64,000 bases of DNA. It comes from Acidaminobacter hydrogenoformans DSM 2784 (lineage in GTDB: Bacteria > Bacillota > Clostridia > Peptostreptococcales > Acidaminobacteraceae). Below the pieces are notes generated by a model. The model did not search any database and was not told the DNA's origin. It saw nothing but the letters and a program-made list of their open reading frames with translations. This document shows, piece after piece, positions 1 through 7,825 of the stretch. The translations under genes were made by a program, and so were the position numbers. The stretch covers positions 248,001-312,000 of the forward strand of contig NZ_FMWL01000001.1 in NCBI RefSeq assembly GCF_900103005.1, given 5' to 3'. Numbering within the stretch: position 1 is the stretch's first letter; each line of letters begins with the position of its first letter.

Positions 1-717
1 CTGATCATACTCTACCCATCTGCGGTTCGGGCTTATGATGATTATCAAATGAATAAGCTGCTGGAATCCTTCGAGGCGGATATTGCGGCCCTTGAAGAAA
101 TTGATGACACAGAGGTCATCGAGCTCGACTACGAGGACGACTATCAAGCCCTGCTTGAAGAGCGTGGTGAGCTCGCCTCAAACGGCGACACTGAAACGAC
201 GACGCCTGAGGGTGAAGGCACAGAACCTGAAACACCGGCTGAAGCGCCAACCACTGTTGAACCAGCCCCAGCGCCAGCACAGACCGCCCCTCAACCCGCA
301 CCGAAGCCTGTCGTGAAAAAGCCAAAGACCGACACCTTTATCAAGATCCCGGCCATCAAGCTCCTGATGCCGGTGCTCCAGGGCATGACGGATGAAAATC
401 TACGCTACGCCGCAGCCACCTTTGACAACGGCGTGGTTCCGGGCGGTTCGGGCAACTATTCCCTAGCCGGTCACCGCAGCTACACTTACGGCCGCATGTT
501 CAACCGTCTGGACGAGCTGGCCCCCGGCCACCTGATTGAGATTACGGTGAAGCAGGAGACCTTCACCTACCGGGTGACGGAGTCCTTCGTCGTCAATCCG
601 GAGGATACCTGGGTACTGAAGAGCGACAGCAGCAAGAAGTCCATCACCCTGGTGACCTGTACGCCGGTGCGGACGGCGACCCAGCGACTCATTATCAAGG
701 GCGAGCTTGTACAGTGA
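1..717 (+). CDS. Sortase, probably class D, 5' end outside the window
   Basis: Cysteine transpeptidase that processes sorting-signal proteins at the cell surface. The frame is open from base 1 and reads LIILYPSAV before the first ATG at 49, so that ATG is internal and the N-terminal membrane anchor begins upstream. A roughly 50-residue Glu/Pro/Ala-rich linker follows, then the catalytic domain with His in SLAGHRSY, Cys in TLVTCTP and Arg in RTATQRLII. The TLVTC motif and the C-terminal basic residues fit class D sortases. No substrate gene is visible. Family call is firm; subclass is inference. Confidence 0.85.
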   Translation: MIILYPSAVRAYDDYQMNKLLESFEADIAALEEIDDTEVIELDYEDDYQALLEERGELASNGDTETTTPEGEGTEPETPAEAPTTVEPAPAPAQTAPQPAPKPVVKKPKTDTFIKIPAIKLLMPVLQGMTDENLRYAAATFDNGVVPGGSGNYSLAGHRSYTYGRMFNRLDELAPGHLIEITVKQETFTYRVTESFVVNPEDTWVLKSDSSKKSITLVTCTPVRTATQRLIIKGELVQ

Positions 718-732
718 ATAGAGCTTTGGCCA

Positions 733-764
733 ATGGTGACCATCGGCCAAAAGCTTTTAAAAGT
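733..764 (+). repeat. Family A dispersed repeat, copy with inverted arms
   Basis: Contains TGACCATCGGCCAAAAGC followed by TTTTAAAA. Together with the preceding GCTTTGGCCAATGG (from 723) it forms an imperfect inverted repeat centred on TGA. The same core recurs at many intergenic sites in the window. Confidence 0.6.
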
Positions 765-856
765 GAAAAAGGGGTGCCCCTTCACGCCTGAATGCGGCAC
801 CCCGATCCACCAATATTACATCTCCATGACAAATGGCCATTTTCAGACAAATGCTC

Positions 857-885
857 TTGAAATTATCTGACAATTATGCTATCAT
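857..885 (+). promoter_or_regulatory. Sigma-A promoter for riboswitch and transglutaminase-like gene
   Basis: TTGAAA at 857-862 and TATCAT at 880-885 are separated by 17 bases, with an extended TGC before the -10. This places the transcript start about 30 bases before the riboswitch. Confidence 0.7.
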
Positions 886-921
886 GAGCTCACAAATGAA
901 TATGGTGGGTTAGAATACTTT

Positions 922-997
922 CCACCGACAAAGGCAAACCAGTCGAAAGGCTGGGACGCAAAGCTAAAGGGCCTGTAAAATGGCAGCCAGCTACCGA
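922..997 (+). ncRNA. c-di-GMP-I (GEMM-I) riboswitch
   Basis: The order of conserved elements matches the GEMM-I aptamer: GGCAAACC, a stem closed by a GAAA tetraloop, GGGACGCAAAGC, then AAAGGGCCT, GGCAGCCAG and CTACCG. The 3' end runs into the AAAGGAG ribosome binding site at 997-1003, so ligand binding could act on translation initiation of the downstream gene. No clear terminator separates aptamer and gene, which favours translational control; whether the switch is ON or OFF cannot be read here. Confidence 0.88.
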
Positions 998-1011
998 AAG
1001 GAGAGTTTTTT

Positions 1012-1815
1012 GTGTTTAAAAAACTTTTATCCACACTCGTGGTGGCGGCTGTCCTGGCTGCACCGGCAGCATCCTACGCTGCACCATCCGACTGGACTGT
1101 AAATACTGCTAAAACCGCAGACGGCGTCCTCGAAATGAAGGTCAACCTCAGCACCACTTCAAAGCTGAAGGTCCTCGTTCAAAAGGGCGACACCAAATAC
1201 TACTATGATGTACAGTCCCTCGCAGATGAATCCATCCCGCTTCAAATGGGCGACGGCACTTACACCATCGCGCTGCTGAAGAACGTTTCAGGCACCAGCT
1301 ACACTCGCCTGGACACAAAAACTTTTGAAGCCACAGGCATCCAAAGCTTTGAGCCTTATATGACCGCTAACCCAATCGTTGACTTTGCTGCTGAGGATAA
1401 CGTCGTTGCCCTTGCAAAGAAACTGACCCTCACCGCTAAAACAGACGAAGAGAAGATCAAAGCGATCTATACCTACGTCTCCAAGAGCTTCAGCTACGAC
1501 TACAACCGCGCGAAAACCGTTCAAAGCGGGTACGTGCCTGACGTGGACGCGGTCCTCGCGGCTAACGCTGGCATCTGCTATGACTATTCCGCTGTCATGG
1601 CCGCCATGCTGAGAAGCGTTGGCGTCCCAGCCAAAGTCAATATGGGCTACAGCAAGCACATTGCAGAATACCACGCCTGGAATGAAGTTTACTTAAAATC
1701 CGCTGACAAGTGGATTACGCTGGACACTACATATGACAGTGCTTACCTTAAAGCCGGCAGAGTCGTCAGCATGATCAAAAACAGCGCTGACTTCACAGTC
1801 CTCAAGAGCTATTAG
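1012..1815 (+). CDS. Secreted transglutaminase-like (cysteine protease fold) protein
   Basis: GTG start at 1012 follows AAAGGAGAG. A Sec signal peptide (basic start, hydrophobic core, cleavage near SYA-AP) covers residues 1-23. A beta-rich segment follows, then a transglutaminase-like core from about residue 120 with the triad Cys in AGICYDYS, His in EYHAWNEV and Asp in TLDTTYD. Such domains cleave or crosslink cell-wall or surface proteins outside the cell. Control by c-di-GMP through the upstream riboswitch suggests a role in the switch between motility and adhesion. Its substrate is unknown; the nearby sortase is suggestive context only. Confidence 0.85.
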   Translation: MFKKLLSTLVVAAVLAAPAASYAAPSDWTVNTAKTADGVLEMKVNLSTTSKLKVLVQKGDTKYYYDVQSLADESIPLQMGDGTYTIALLKNVSGTSYTRLDTKTFEATGIQSFEPYMTANPIVDFAAEDNVVALAKKLTLTAKTDEEKIKAIYTYVSKSFSYDYNRAKTVQSGYVPDVDAVLAANAGICYDYSAVMAAMLRSVGVPAKVNMGYSKHIAEYHAWNEVYLKSADKWITLDTTYDSAYLKAGRVVSMIKNSADFTVLKSY

Positions 1816-1854
1816 TTTTTTATCTCTTGAAAGAGAGGCGAGTTTTATAGAAAG

Positions 1855-2030
1855 GGCCTGACACTGCAGAAATGATGCGATCCCCGCAGCCTCCTATGCT
1901 GAAATGCAGTGTCACTCCCGGCAATAGCGCTTCACAGAGAAAGCGCGCAGGATGTAACACCCTAAACTACGGCAATCTGGATGTTTCCTTTTTATATCTT
2001 TAGCAGCGCCTGAGAGCGCTGCATTTTTTT
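1855..2030 (+). ncRNA. Unassigned structured RNA ending in a terminator
   Basis: A 10-base perfect stem pairs 1859-1868 (TGACACTGCA) with 1905-1914 and encloses a smaller hairpin region. A second stem pairs 1927-1932 (GCGCTT) with 1941-1946. A rho-independent terminator at 2002-2030 (GCAGCGC/GCGCTGC then seven T) closes the element. It lies between two plus-strand genes and could be an independent RNA or the 3' UTR of the transglutaminase gene. I could not match it to a riboswitch or housekeeping RNA consensus. Confidence 0.45.
2002..2030 (+). terminator. Rho-independent terminator
   Basis: Stem GCAGCGC/GCGCTGC with a short loop, followed by ATTTTTTT. It separates the upstream unit from the YaiI/GrpB genes. 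Confidence 0.8.
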
Positions 2031-2082
2031 ACCCTTTTGTGGGTATTATGCCCCTATAGACTCCGTGAAATGAGGTGCATCC

Positions 2083-2583
2083 ATGAAGCTTTGGATTGAC
2101 GGCGACGCCTGCCCCGTGGTAGACGCCATTGTGCGCGCAGGAAAGGCCAGGCAGCTGCCCATCATTCTCGTCAAAAATATCCATCACCATTACGACCGGT
2201 CTGACCTGGAAGTCCAAACGGTTTCAGGTGGGCCGGACAGTGTGGACTTCCATATTATCAACCAGCTCCAGCCCGGGGACGTCGTGATCACTCAGGATAC
2301 AGGGCTTGCGGCGCTGGTCATGGCCCGGAAAGCCTACGCCATTCACCCCATGGGCCGGGAGTTTACGGAGGACAACATTGACCTCCTCATGGACCGCCGC
2401 TTCACCGGCCAGCTGCTGCGGCGCAAGCACGGCATCTATCCCAAGGGCCACAAGGCCAGGAAAGCCCCGGATACCGTCTTTGAAACCGCATTTGAGGAGA
2501 TGCTGGACCGGCTTTTAGCCAGTGCAGAAAAGGCACCTGAAGGTGACCCACCACCACCATTTGGGGAGAATTCCAATGAATGA
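2083..2583 (+). CDS. YaiI/YqxD (UPF0178, DUF188) family protein
   Basis: The 166 residues match the family from MKLWIDGDACPV onward, with the PIN-like acidic motif DGDACP, the SGGPDSVDFHI segment, DVVITQDTGLA and the C-terminal LLRRKHG region. DUF188 proteins resemble PIN nucleases in fold, but no reaction is established. ATG at 2083 is preceded by GAGGTGCATCC. The stop overlaps the start of the GrpB gene by eight bases, so the two are probably translationally coupled. Confidence 0.88.
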   Translation: MKLWIDGDACPVVDAIVRAGKARQLPIILVKNIHHHYDRSDLEVQTVSGGPDSVDFHIINQLQPGDVVITQDTGLAALVMARKAYAIHPMGREFTEDNIDLLMDRRFTGQLLRRKHGIYPKGHKARKAPDTVFETAFEEMLDRLLASAEKAPEGDPPPPFGENSNE

Positions 2584-3124
2584 AATGAAAAAGCACAGAA
2601 CTATTGTTGTCATACCTTATAATCCAGAATGGCCATCACAGTTTGAAGCAGAAGCAGCAGCGCTACGTCCTTTCTTTGGAGACAACCTCATTGCGCTGCA
2701 CCATATTGGCAGCACTTCTGTACCAAGACTTGCTGCAAAACCTACGCTGGATCTCCTGGGCGTGGTAAAATCTCTCGCCCTCGTGACTGAAACACGCTCA
2801 AACTTTGAAGCACTCGAATACAAATCTCGGGGAGCCTTCGGCATTGAAGGCAGGGAATTTTTTGTGAAAGGCTCGCCTAATCCGACCCATCATTTACATG
2901 TGTTCGAGGAAGGCAGTGCAGAAATCCTGAGACACCTTGCTTTCAGGGATTATCTCCGCGCACATTCTAAAGCTGCGCAGGAGTACGCAGCGCTGAAAAC
3001 GAAGCTCGCCGCGCTCTACAAACTGGATCCCCTGCGTTATCAGGAAGGTAAGTCTGACTGGATCAAGCGGGTAGAGCGACAGGCTTTGGAATGGGCTGCT
3101 CATGGAAATTACACTTCTAAGTAA
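2576..3124 (+). CDS. GrpB family (UPF0157) nucleotidyltransferase-fold protein
   Basis: Start chosen at ATG 2576, six bases after GGGGAGAA and inside the YaiI stop region; an earlier in-frame start at 2522 lacks a binding site. The 182-residue product has the family motifs HIGSTSVP, KPTLDLLGVV and SPNPTHHLHVF, and a C-terminal Lys/Tyr-rich helix. The family shares the nucleotidyltransferase fold; its physiological substrate is not known. Length is typical for the family. Confidence 0.85.
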   Translation: MNEMKKHRTIVVIPYNPEWPSQFEAEAAALRPFFGDNLIALHHIGSTSVPRLAAKPTLDLLGVVKSLALVTETRSNFEALEYKSRGAFGIEGREFFVKGSPNPTHHLHVFEEGSAEILRHLAFRDYLRAHSKAAQEYAALKTKLAALYKLDPLRYQEGKSDWIKRVERQALEWAAHGNYTSK

Positions 3125-3176
3125 ATAGCACGAAAGAACTCCCGCCAGAGGAAATGTACGTCACGCCCTGCCAAAT

Positions 3177-3228
3177 AAAAAGACACGTCATCATGCCTGA
3201 AATTCAAGGCGTGAAGAACGTGTCTTTT
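3177..3228. terminator. Bidirectional terminator
   Basis: AAAAGACACGT and ACGTGTCTTTT enclose a smaller GCCT/AGGC hairpin. It has A and T runs on both flanks, so it can end GrpB on the plus strand and the nitroreductase remnant on the minus strand. Confidence 0.75.
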
Positions 3229-3321
3229 GCTGTTTTACAGCTTTCGAAGTGTTTCATAGTAGGTAACGACGTCTTTTAGCCACTCATGACCTCTTCAGAA
3301 ACACTTTTATATCACGGACGC

Positions 3322-3574
3322 TTACACCTCCATCACTACCTCATCATACCCGCGGCGCTTGGCCCGGCCATAAAGGGTTTTGGACTCATCCCGGTAGCCC
3401 AGGGCAATCAGGATCACAGGCTCTTTACCTTCCGGCAGCTCAAAGGCTTCCTTGACCGCAGCGAAGTCCATGCCGCTCATAGGATGGGAGTCCACGCCGT
3501 AATATTTTGCGGCGTACAGGATGGACATGGCGATCAGACCCGCATTGCTCTCCGCGAACTTGATCTAAAGTCAT
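3322..3574 (-). pseudogene. Nitroreductase remnant with internal deletion and frameshift
   Basis: Only the C-terminal third of an NfsA/NfnB-type flavin nitroreductase remains (ESNAGLIAMS, YGVDSHPMSGMDF, LIALGYRDE). An apparently original start (AAAAGGAGCG then ATG at 3574, reading M-T-L) is joined to this tail one base out of frame, so a central deletion of roughly 100 codons removed the FMN-binding core. A further short open tail ending at 3235 (WLKDVVTYYETLRKL) may be another gene fragment. The adjacent MarR gene is the usual partner of such reductases. The remnant cannot make an active enzyme. Confidence 0.75.
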
Positions 3575-3639
3575 GGTTAGCGCTCCTTTTGTCTGTAAAT
3601 TATATAATGTATTTTCCTGAAATCAGATGCTGTTGCACC

Positions 3640-4101
3640 TTATGCATCAATTCTGCTCAGCTTTTTCATCAGCGCAATCAGCGACTGCTTTTCTTCATCC
3701 TCCAGAGCACTGAAGATCTCGACTATGTTCTCGAGATGCGCCGGAAAGATGCTTTCCATCTTCTCCTGGCCTTGTTCCGTCAAAGAAATGATGGACGCAC
3801 GGGCATCCGCTGGATCCTGTTCACGCCGGACCAGTCCCTCCCTGACGAGGTTGTCTATGACCACAGTCATATTGCCGCCGCTGGACAGGGTCTTTTCAAT
3901 GATCGCGCGAATGTTCTGCGGACCCTTGTGATAGAGGATCTCCAGTACCGCGAATTGTGATACCGTCAGCCCACCCTCCTTGATGGTCCGGTATTCCCGC
4001 CGGTGCATGGAGGTCGCCCCCCTGGTCAGTGCCACGAGTGCCCTGAGACTCAAGGTCTCCTGTGGGCTGTAGGTTTTAATTTTTCTATTTTTGTCGTCCA
4101 T
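3640..4101 (-). CDS. MarR family transcriptional regulator
   Basis: 153-residue winged-helix repressor with the MarR core: a DNA-recognition region around GGLTVSQFAVLEIL and ...SSGGNMTVVIDNLVREGLV, and a beta wing RREQDPADARASII. A C-terminal dimerisation helix follows. A palindrome in its own promoter spacer suggests autorepression, and the neighbouring nitroreductase was probably its target before it was deleted. ATG 4101 lies only seven bases from the -10 box, so the mRNA may be leaderless; no ribosome binding site precedes it. Confidence 0.88.
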   Translation of the reverse strand: MDDKNRKIKTYSPQETLSLRALVALTRGATSMHRREYRTIKEGGLTVSQFAVLEILYHKGPQNIRAIIEKTLSSGGNMTVVIDNLVREGLVRREQDPADARASIISLTEQGQEKMESIFPAHLENIVEIFSALEDEEKQSLIALMKKLSRIDA

Positions 4102-4107
4102 GATGTC

Positions 4108-4136
4108 ATTTTAATACTAATTAGTACAATTGTCAA
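4108..4136 (-). promoter_or_regulatory. marR promoter with palindromic operator in the spacer
   Basis: On the minus strand TTGACA (4131-4136), a 17-base spacer and TAAAAT (4108-4113) form a near-consensus Sigma-A promoter. The spacer contains the perfect 12-bp palindrome TACTAATTAGTA (4115-4126), the expected size of a MarR operator half-site pair. Binding there would block RNA polymerase. Confidence 0.8.
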
Positions 4137-4194
4137 GAATTTGCGCTCTGTAATACTTCAGGTTTGAGGCTGCGAAGTGTGCACGGTTTTGTGT

Positions 4195-4222
4195 GGTTGG
4201 GGACAGGTGACCATTGGCAAAG
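4195..4222 (+). repeat. Family B core directly joined to a family A core
   Basis: GGTTGGGGACAGG (4195-4207) runs straight into TGACCATTGGCAAAGC (4208 onward). This is the only place where both repeat families abut. Confidence 0.6.
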
Positions 4223-4254
4223 CTTTTATTTGCAACATGGATGAAAAAATAACC

Positions 4255-4293
4255 ATGAAAAAACCGGAAGCGCCATACTGCCCTCTTCCGGCT
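4255..4293 (-). terminator. Terminator of the desulfhydrase operon
   Basis: On the minus strand AGCCGGAAG pairs with CTTCCGGTT and is followed by a run of T. It lies just downstream of the C_GCAxxG_C_C gene. Confidence 0.75.
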
Positions 4294-4315
4294 TTATAAC
4301 CTTTTCGTTTTGAAG

Positions 4316-4729
4316 CTAAGCCCGCGGATTCGCCTCAATAACAGCGGCGAGCACCTCCGCACCACGGATGATAAAGTCTGTGCAGCCGGTCTCTTCGTTC
4401 CGGTAAGCGGCTTTCAGATCGACGCACTGGGAGGTCGCGAATTTCTCCTTGAAGGCGCTGATGAAAGCCCGCGTGACTTCCGTCATCTGCGCGCTGTCGT
4501 GAGCGACGCTTTTGGTATACAGCATTCCAATCACCGCAAGGCCCCCGGTCAGGATGCCGCAGACGTCTTCCGTCTGGAGCCCACCGCCGAAGGGTGCCAT
4601 GGCTCTGATCACCTGTGGGGGGAGATTGAGCTCAAAGGCTTTGTCCGCCGCGGCCACCATGGTTTCCGAGCAGCTGTAATCATATTTTTCTTTGTCTCTG
4701 AAGTGCCTGACGGCTTCGATATAGGTCAT
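4316..4729 (-). CDS. C_GCAxxG_C_C family protein
   Basis: 137-residue protein with the spaced cysteines that define the family: Cys in YSCSETM, Cys-Gly in EDVCGILTGG, and two late cysteines in SQCVDLKAA and TGCTDFI. The family is thought to bind a metal or Fe-S centre through these residues; the function is not established. Its start overlaps the desulfhydrase stop by four bases (ATGA), so it is translated with that PLP enzyme, hinting at a role in cysteine or sulfide handling. Confidence 0.8.
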   Translation of the reverse strand: MTYIEAVRHFRDKEKYDYSCSETMVAAADKAFELNLPPQVIRAMAPFGGGLQTEDVCGILTGGLAVIGMLYTKSVAHDSAQMTEVTRAFISAFKEKFATSQCVDLKAAYRNEETGCTDFIIRGAEVLAAVIEANPRA

Positions 4730-5772
4730 TCAACAGTGTCCTCGCTTTCTGGAAGATTAGTCATTTCATTGCTTTCCACAAACCAGTCCTGGTGCTCAAA
4801 CAGCGCTGGTGAACCGCCGGTATGGATAAACAGCACCTTGTCCTCGGGCTTAAAGAAGCCATTTCTGATCAGCGCGATCAACCCAGCGAAGGCTTTGCCA
4901 GTGTAGGTGGGATCCAGGAGAATGCCCTCTTTCTCCGCCAAAAGCTTGACGGCTTCGCGCATTTCGTCCGTTGGGAGAGCGTAACCTTCGCCGAGACCCT
5001 CATCAAAGCACTGGACGTCTTCTTCCACGGCAGAAGCGCCTATTTTGTGAAGGTCTGCAATTTGCTGAACTAGCTGCCAGATCCGCGGCTCCTGGGTCAC
5101 TTTTTTCATGAGGACGTTGATGCCCAGGACTTTGGCCTTGCTGCCCGCTTCACGGAGCCCGGCAATCAGGCCCGCCATGGTACCTCCGCTCCCTACGGGG
5201 ACGACAATGTAGTCAAATTCTTCTTTGATGGAAATTTCATGGGCCGCTATCTCAAGGGCACAGTCCACGTAACCCAAACAGCCCAGCACGCTGGAGCCGC
5301 CAAGGGTTATGGCGTAAGGCTTGAGGCCGGCGTCTGTGCAGGCATCGACTTCGTCATCCAGAGCCTGAAAGAGGTCGGTATCTTTGGGCTTCAGAATGAT
5401 TTTATCCGCACCCAGCAACCGGTCGAGAAAGAGATTGCCGCTGGCCTCAGCCGCGCCACGGCCATGGCCTGTAGGATCAGAAAGCACCAAATGACATTTC
5501 AAGCCTTCTCTCTTCGCCGCTGCCAGCGTCAGTCTGGCGTGATTGGACTGATAGGCCCCACAGGTGACGAGGGTATCTGCGCCTTTTCTAAGGGCGTCTG
5601 CCACCAGGTATTCCAGCTTGCGGGATTTGTTGCCGCCGCCAGCGAGGAGGGAAAGGTCATCTCGCTTAATGAAGAGTTCTGGGCCTTTTAGAAGTGCCGA
5701 CGTACGCTTCAGCGGCTCAATGGGCGTCGTGCCCAGCATATATTTTCTTTTAATAGGTCTTTTAAAAGTCAT
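4726..5772 (-). CDS. D-cysteine desulfhydrase / ACC deaminase family PLP enzyme
   Basis: 348-residue fold-type II PLP enzyme. The PLP lysine is in GGGNKSRKLEYL, followed by GAYQSNHARLTAAA-like residues, the phosphate-binding loop VPVGSGGTMAGL and a C-terminal FIHTGGSPALF motif. These place it in the DcyD/ACC deaminase group, which releases H2S and ammonia from D-cysteine or opens aminocyclopropane carboxylate. Substrate specificity is inferred. It overlaps both neighbours by four bases in a lipoprotein-desulfhydrase-C_GCAxxG operon. Confidence 0.82.
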   Translation of the reverse strand: MTFKRPIKRKYMLGTTPIEPLKRTSALLKGPELFIKRDDLSLLAGGGNKSRKLEYLVADALRKGADTLVTCGAYQSNHARLTLAAAKREGLKCHLVLSDPTGHGRGAAEASGNLFLDRLLGADKIILKPKDTDLFQALDDEVDACTDAGLKPYAITLGGSSVLGCLGYVDCALEIAAHEISIKEEFDYIVVPVGSGGTMAGLIAGLREAGSKAKVLGINVLMKKVTQEPRIWQLVQQIADLHKIGASAVEEDVQCFDEGLGEGYALPTDEMREAVKLLAEKEGILLDPTYTGKAFAGLIALIRNGFFKPEDKVLFIHTGGSPALFEHQDWFVESNEMTNLPESEDTVE

Positions 5773-6323
5773 TGTTCTTCGCCCCCTTCAGGCAGCTCAA
5801 GCATCAGGCTGACCGCTTCAGTCTTGCCGCCGGCGGCGTCATAATACAGCCTGAGAATGAGGTTCTCATAATCATAATCCTTGTACCCTGATCCGGGATG
5901 ACTGTCAACAGACTTTCCATAAATCTCATCAAAGACCTGCTCGCTGTCCCCAATTCTGGCACCGTGGAAGTCCACTTCTTTTGAAACAATCATGACGTGT
6001 ACCGCGCGGCCATGGTCTTTGTCAAACCAGACTTTCACACCAGCTTCTTTGAACTCAATGCCTTCCTCTTTTATTTCAGAAGAAGTCTCATCAAACATGG
6101 CTTCGATCCCAGACTGCTTGAGACCAATCAATATGCTGTACTTTTCAACATTTTCAGACATGGACGAGAAAAAAGACGCAGCTTCACTCTTTTGCGGAGC
6201 CGGCGCTGGCGGCGTCTCCGCAGGCGCCCCAGGTTTTACAGGCTGCGCGCCGCAGGCGGACACAACCGCGATCAAAAGAATGCCCGCGATCGATAATTTT
6301 AGTCCACTGATAATGCCACGCAT
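5769..6323 (-). CDS. Putative lipoprotein of unknown function
   Basis: Start chosen at ATG 6323 after GGTGAGG. A hydrophobic signal with lipobox VVSAC gives a mature N-terminal cysteine, followed by a Pro/Ala-rich tether. The globular part, about 140 residues, contains no motif I recognise; it is rich in Glu, Asp and Tyr. First gene of the desulfhydrase operon. Confidence 0.7.
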   Translation of the reverse strand: MRGIISGLKLSIAGILLIAVVSACGAQPVKPGAPAETPPAPAPQKSEAASFFSSMSENVEKYSILIGLKQSGIEAMFDETSSEIKEEGIEFKEAGVKVWFDKDHGRAVHVMIVSKEVDFHGARIGDSEQVFDEIYGKSVDSHPGSGYKDYDYENLILRLYYDAAGGKTEAVSLMLELPEGGEEQ

Positions 6324-6443
6324 ACCCTCACCACCCAAATCCGTCAATTTTACGCATGATGTTTGTGATGCATATATACCCCATCCAGCTTTCCAATTAC
6401 ACCCTGAATTGTTATTAATGAGACGAAATGAAGGAAAAGTTTT

Positions 6444-6460
6444 GGTTGGGGACAGGCACC
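6444..6460 (+). repeat. Family B dispersed repeat, single copy
   Basis: GGTTGGGGACAGGCACC, about 120 bases upstream of the lipoprotein start codon. Confidence 0.55.
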
Positions 6461-6471
6461 CACCGGATTAG

Positions 6472-6497
6472 AAAAAAGAGACCGCGTTTGCGGTCTC
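6472..6497 (-). terminator. Terminator of the M20 peptidase gene
   Basis: GAGACCGC/GCGGTCTC stem with a four-base loop and, on the minus strand, a following run of six T. Confidence 0.85.
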
Positions 6498-6555
6498 TCC
6501 ATCAAAAGATCTATTTTCTTTTTATTTCCCTCTATCTCACTTCACAATCAAACCC

Positions 6556-7671
6556 TTACTTCACGGACTGAACAACACCCAATACCAGCCTCGCTGTATT
6601 CACCAGGTCTTCAATCCGCAGATGTTCTTCCAGCGTGTGGGGCTTTCGCTCGCCAATCCCTAAGTTTACCGCCTTGATGCCGTTCGCGTTGAACACGTTG
6701 GTGTCGCTGCCGCCGCCGGTGGACCCCGTAAAGGCCTTCAGCCCAATCATGCCGCAGGCCTCTTTGACAATCTGGACGACCTCATCGTCCTCAGAGATCA
6801 CAAACGGGTCATACATCCGCTCGACCTCGACCTCCGCCTTTGCCCCAAAGCGCGCCGCCGCCCTTTCAAAGCAGTCTGCCATGTGCCTGGACTGCGCTTC
6901 CAGCTTCTCCTTCTTGAGGCTTCGCGCCTCCGCCTTGATCAGCACCTCCGGGCAAACAATATTTGTGGCCACGCCGCCCTCAATATTGCCAATGTTGGCC
7001 GTGGTCTCCTCATCAATTCGAAGCAGCTTCATCTCGTTGATGGCCGCCGCCGCCACCTGAATGGCGCTGATGCCTTCCTCAGGGCTGACCCCGGCATGAG
7101 CGGGCTTACCTATGATCTTCGCCGTGATTTTGTCCTGAGCCGGCCCTTGAATGATGATCTGCCCCGGATCTCCACCGCTGTCGAGGACAAAGCCAATTTT
7201 AGAGCGCAGCTTCGAATAATCCAGGTACTTCGCCCCAAACAAACCGCCTTCCTCGTAAATGCTGAAAGACACCTCAATGTCCCCGTGGGCGACGCCCTCT
7301 TCCTTCAGGACCCGCACCGCTTCCACGACTGCCGCGATCCCGGCCTTGTTGTCGCCGCCGAGCACCGTCGTGCCATCACTGTAAATCACGCCGTCACGAA
7401 TCACCGGCTTAATGCCCACCCCCGGCGACACCGTATCCATATGACAGCTGAACAGCACCGGCTGCACCGGCTTTGCGCCCTTTAAAACACCAATGACATT
7501 GCCCGTATCCGACCCGGCCTTTTCCCCGGCGTCGTCCACATAGACCTCGAAGCCGAGCGACCTCAGCTCCTCCGCGATAAACGCCGCGAACTGCCCCTCG
7601 CTCTTGGTCGGGCTGTCAATTCTGACATAGTCCATAAAAGCATTGACGATTCGATCCTGATTGATCCCCAC
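6556..7671 (-). CDS. M20 family metallopeptidase, tripeptidase (PepT-like)
   Basis: Two-zinc aminoacylase-fold peptidase expected to release amino acids from small peptides in the cytoplasm. Metal ligands are visible in FSCHMDTV, LGGDNKAG (bridging Asp), the EEGG catalytic/ligand pair and a C-terminal GERKPHTLEE. The lid domain carries GPAQDKITAKIIGKPAHAG. GTG 7671 is chosen because AGAAGGAGG lies just upstream; an ATG 36 codons earlier would read through a family A repeat and has no binding site. Its partner AbgT gene follows on the same strand. Confidence 0.85.
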   Translation of the reverse strand: MGINQDRIVNAFMDYVRIDSPTKSEGQFAAFIAEELRSLGFEVYVDDAGEKAGSDTGNVIGVLKGAKPVQPVLFSCHMDTVSPGVGIKPVIRDGVIYSDGTTVLGGDNKAGIAAVVEAVRVLKEEGVAHGDIEVSFSIYEEGGLFGAKYLDYSKLRSKIGFVLDSGGDPGQIIIQGPAQDKITAKIIGKPAHAGVSPEEGISAIQVAAAAINEMKLLRIDEETTANIGNIEGGVATNIVCPEVLIKAEARSLKKEKLEAQSRHMADCFERAAARFGAKAEVEVERMYDPFVISEDDEVVQIVKEACGMIGLKAFTGSTGGGSDTNVFNANGIKAVNLGIGERKPHTLEEHLRIEDLVNTARLVLGVVQSVK

Positions 7672-7764
7672 GCAATTTCCTCCTTCTGCATTTAGCTCTT
7701 CCTTTATTATACAAAAACTCGCCAAGAGAAACCATCCGGAATCTTTTGGCGAGGTGGTGGGGAG

Positions 7765-7814
7765 GGTGACCATCGGCAAAAGCCTTAGCTTTTAAGAGCT
7801 CTGCCGATGGTCCC
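7765..7814. repeat. Family A repeat, complete inverted-repeat copy
   Basis: GACCATCGGCA (7768-7778) and TGCCGATGGTC (7802-7812) are inverted arms around AAAGCCTTAGCTTTTAAGAG. This is one of the clearest full-length copies and sits between the AbgT stop and the peptidase start. Confidence 0.75.
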
Positions 7815-7825
7815 CCGCCCCCAAA

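Noticed and set aside
771-803. GGGGTGCC/GGCACCCC hairpin after the sortase as its terminator
   Set aside because: The T run lies on the minus-strand side; on the plus strand GATCC follows, so it is a hairpin but not a convincing sortase terminator.
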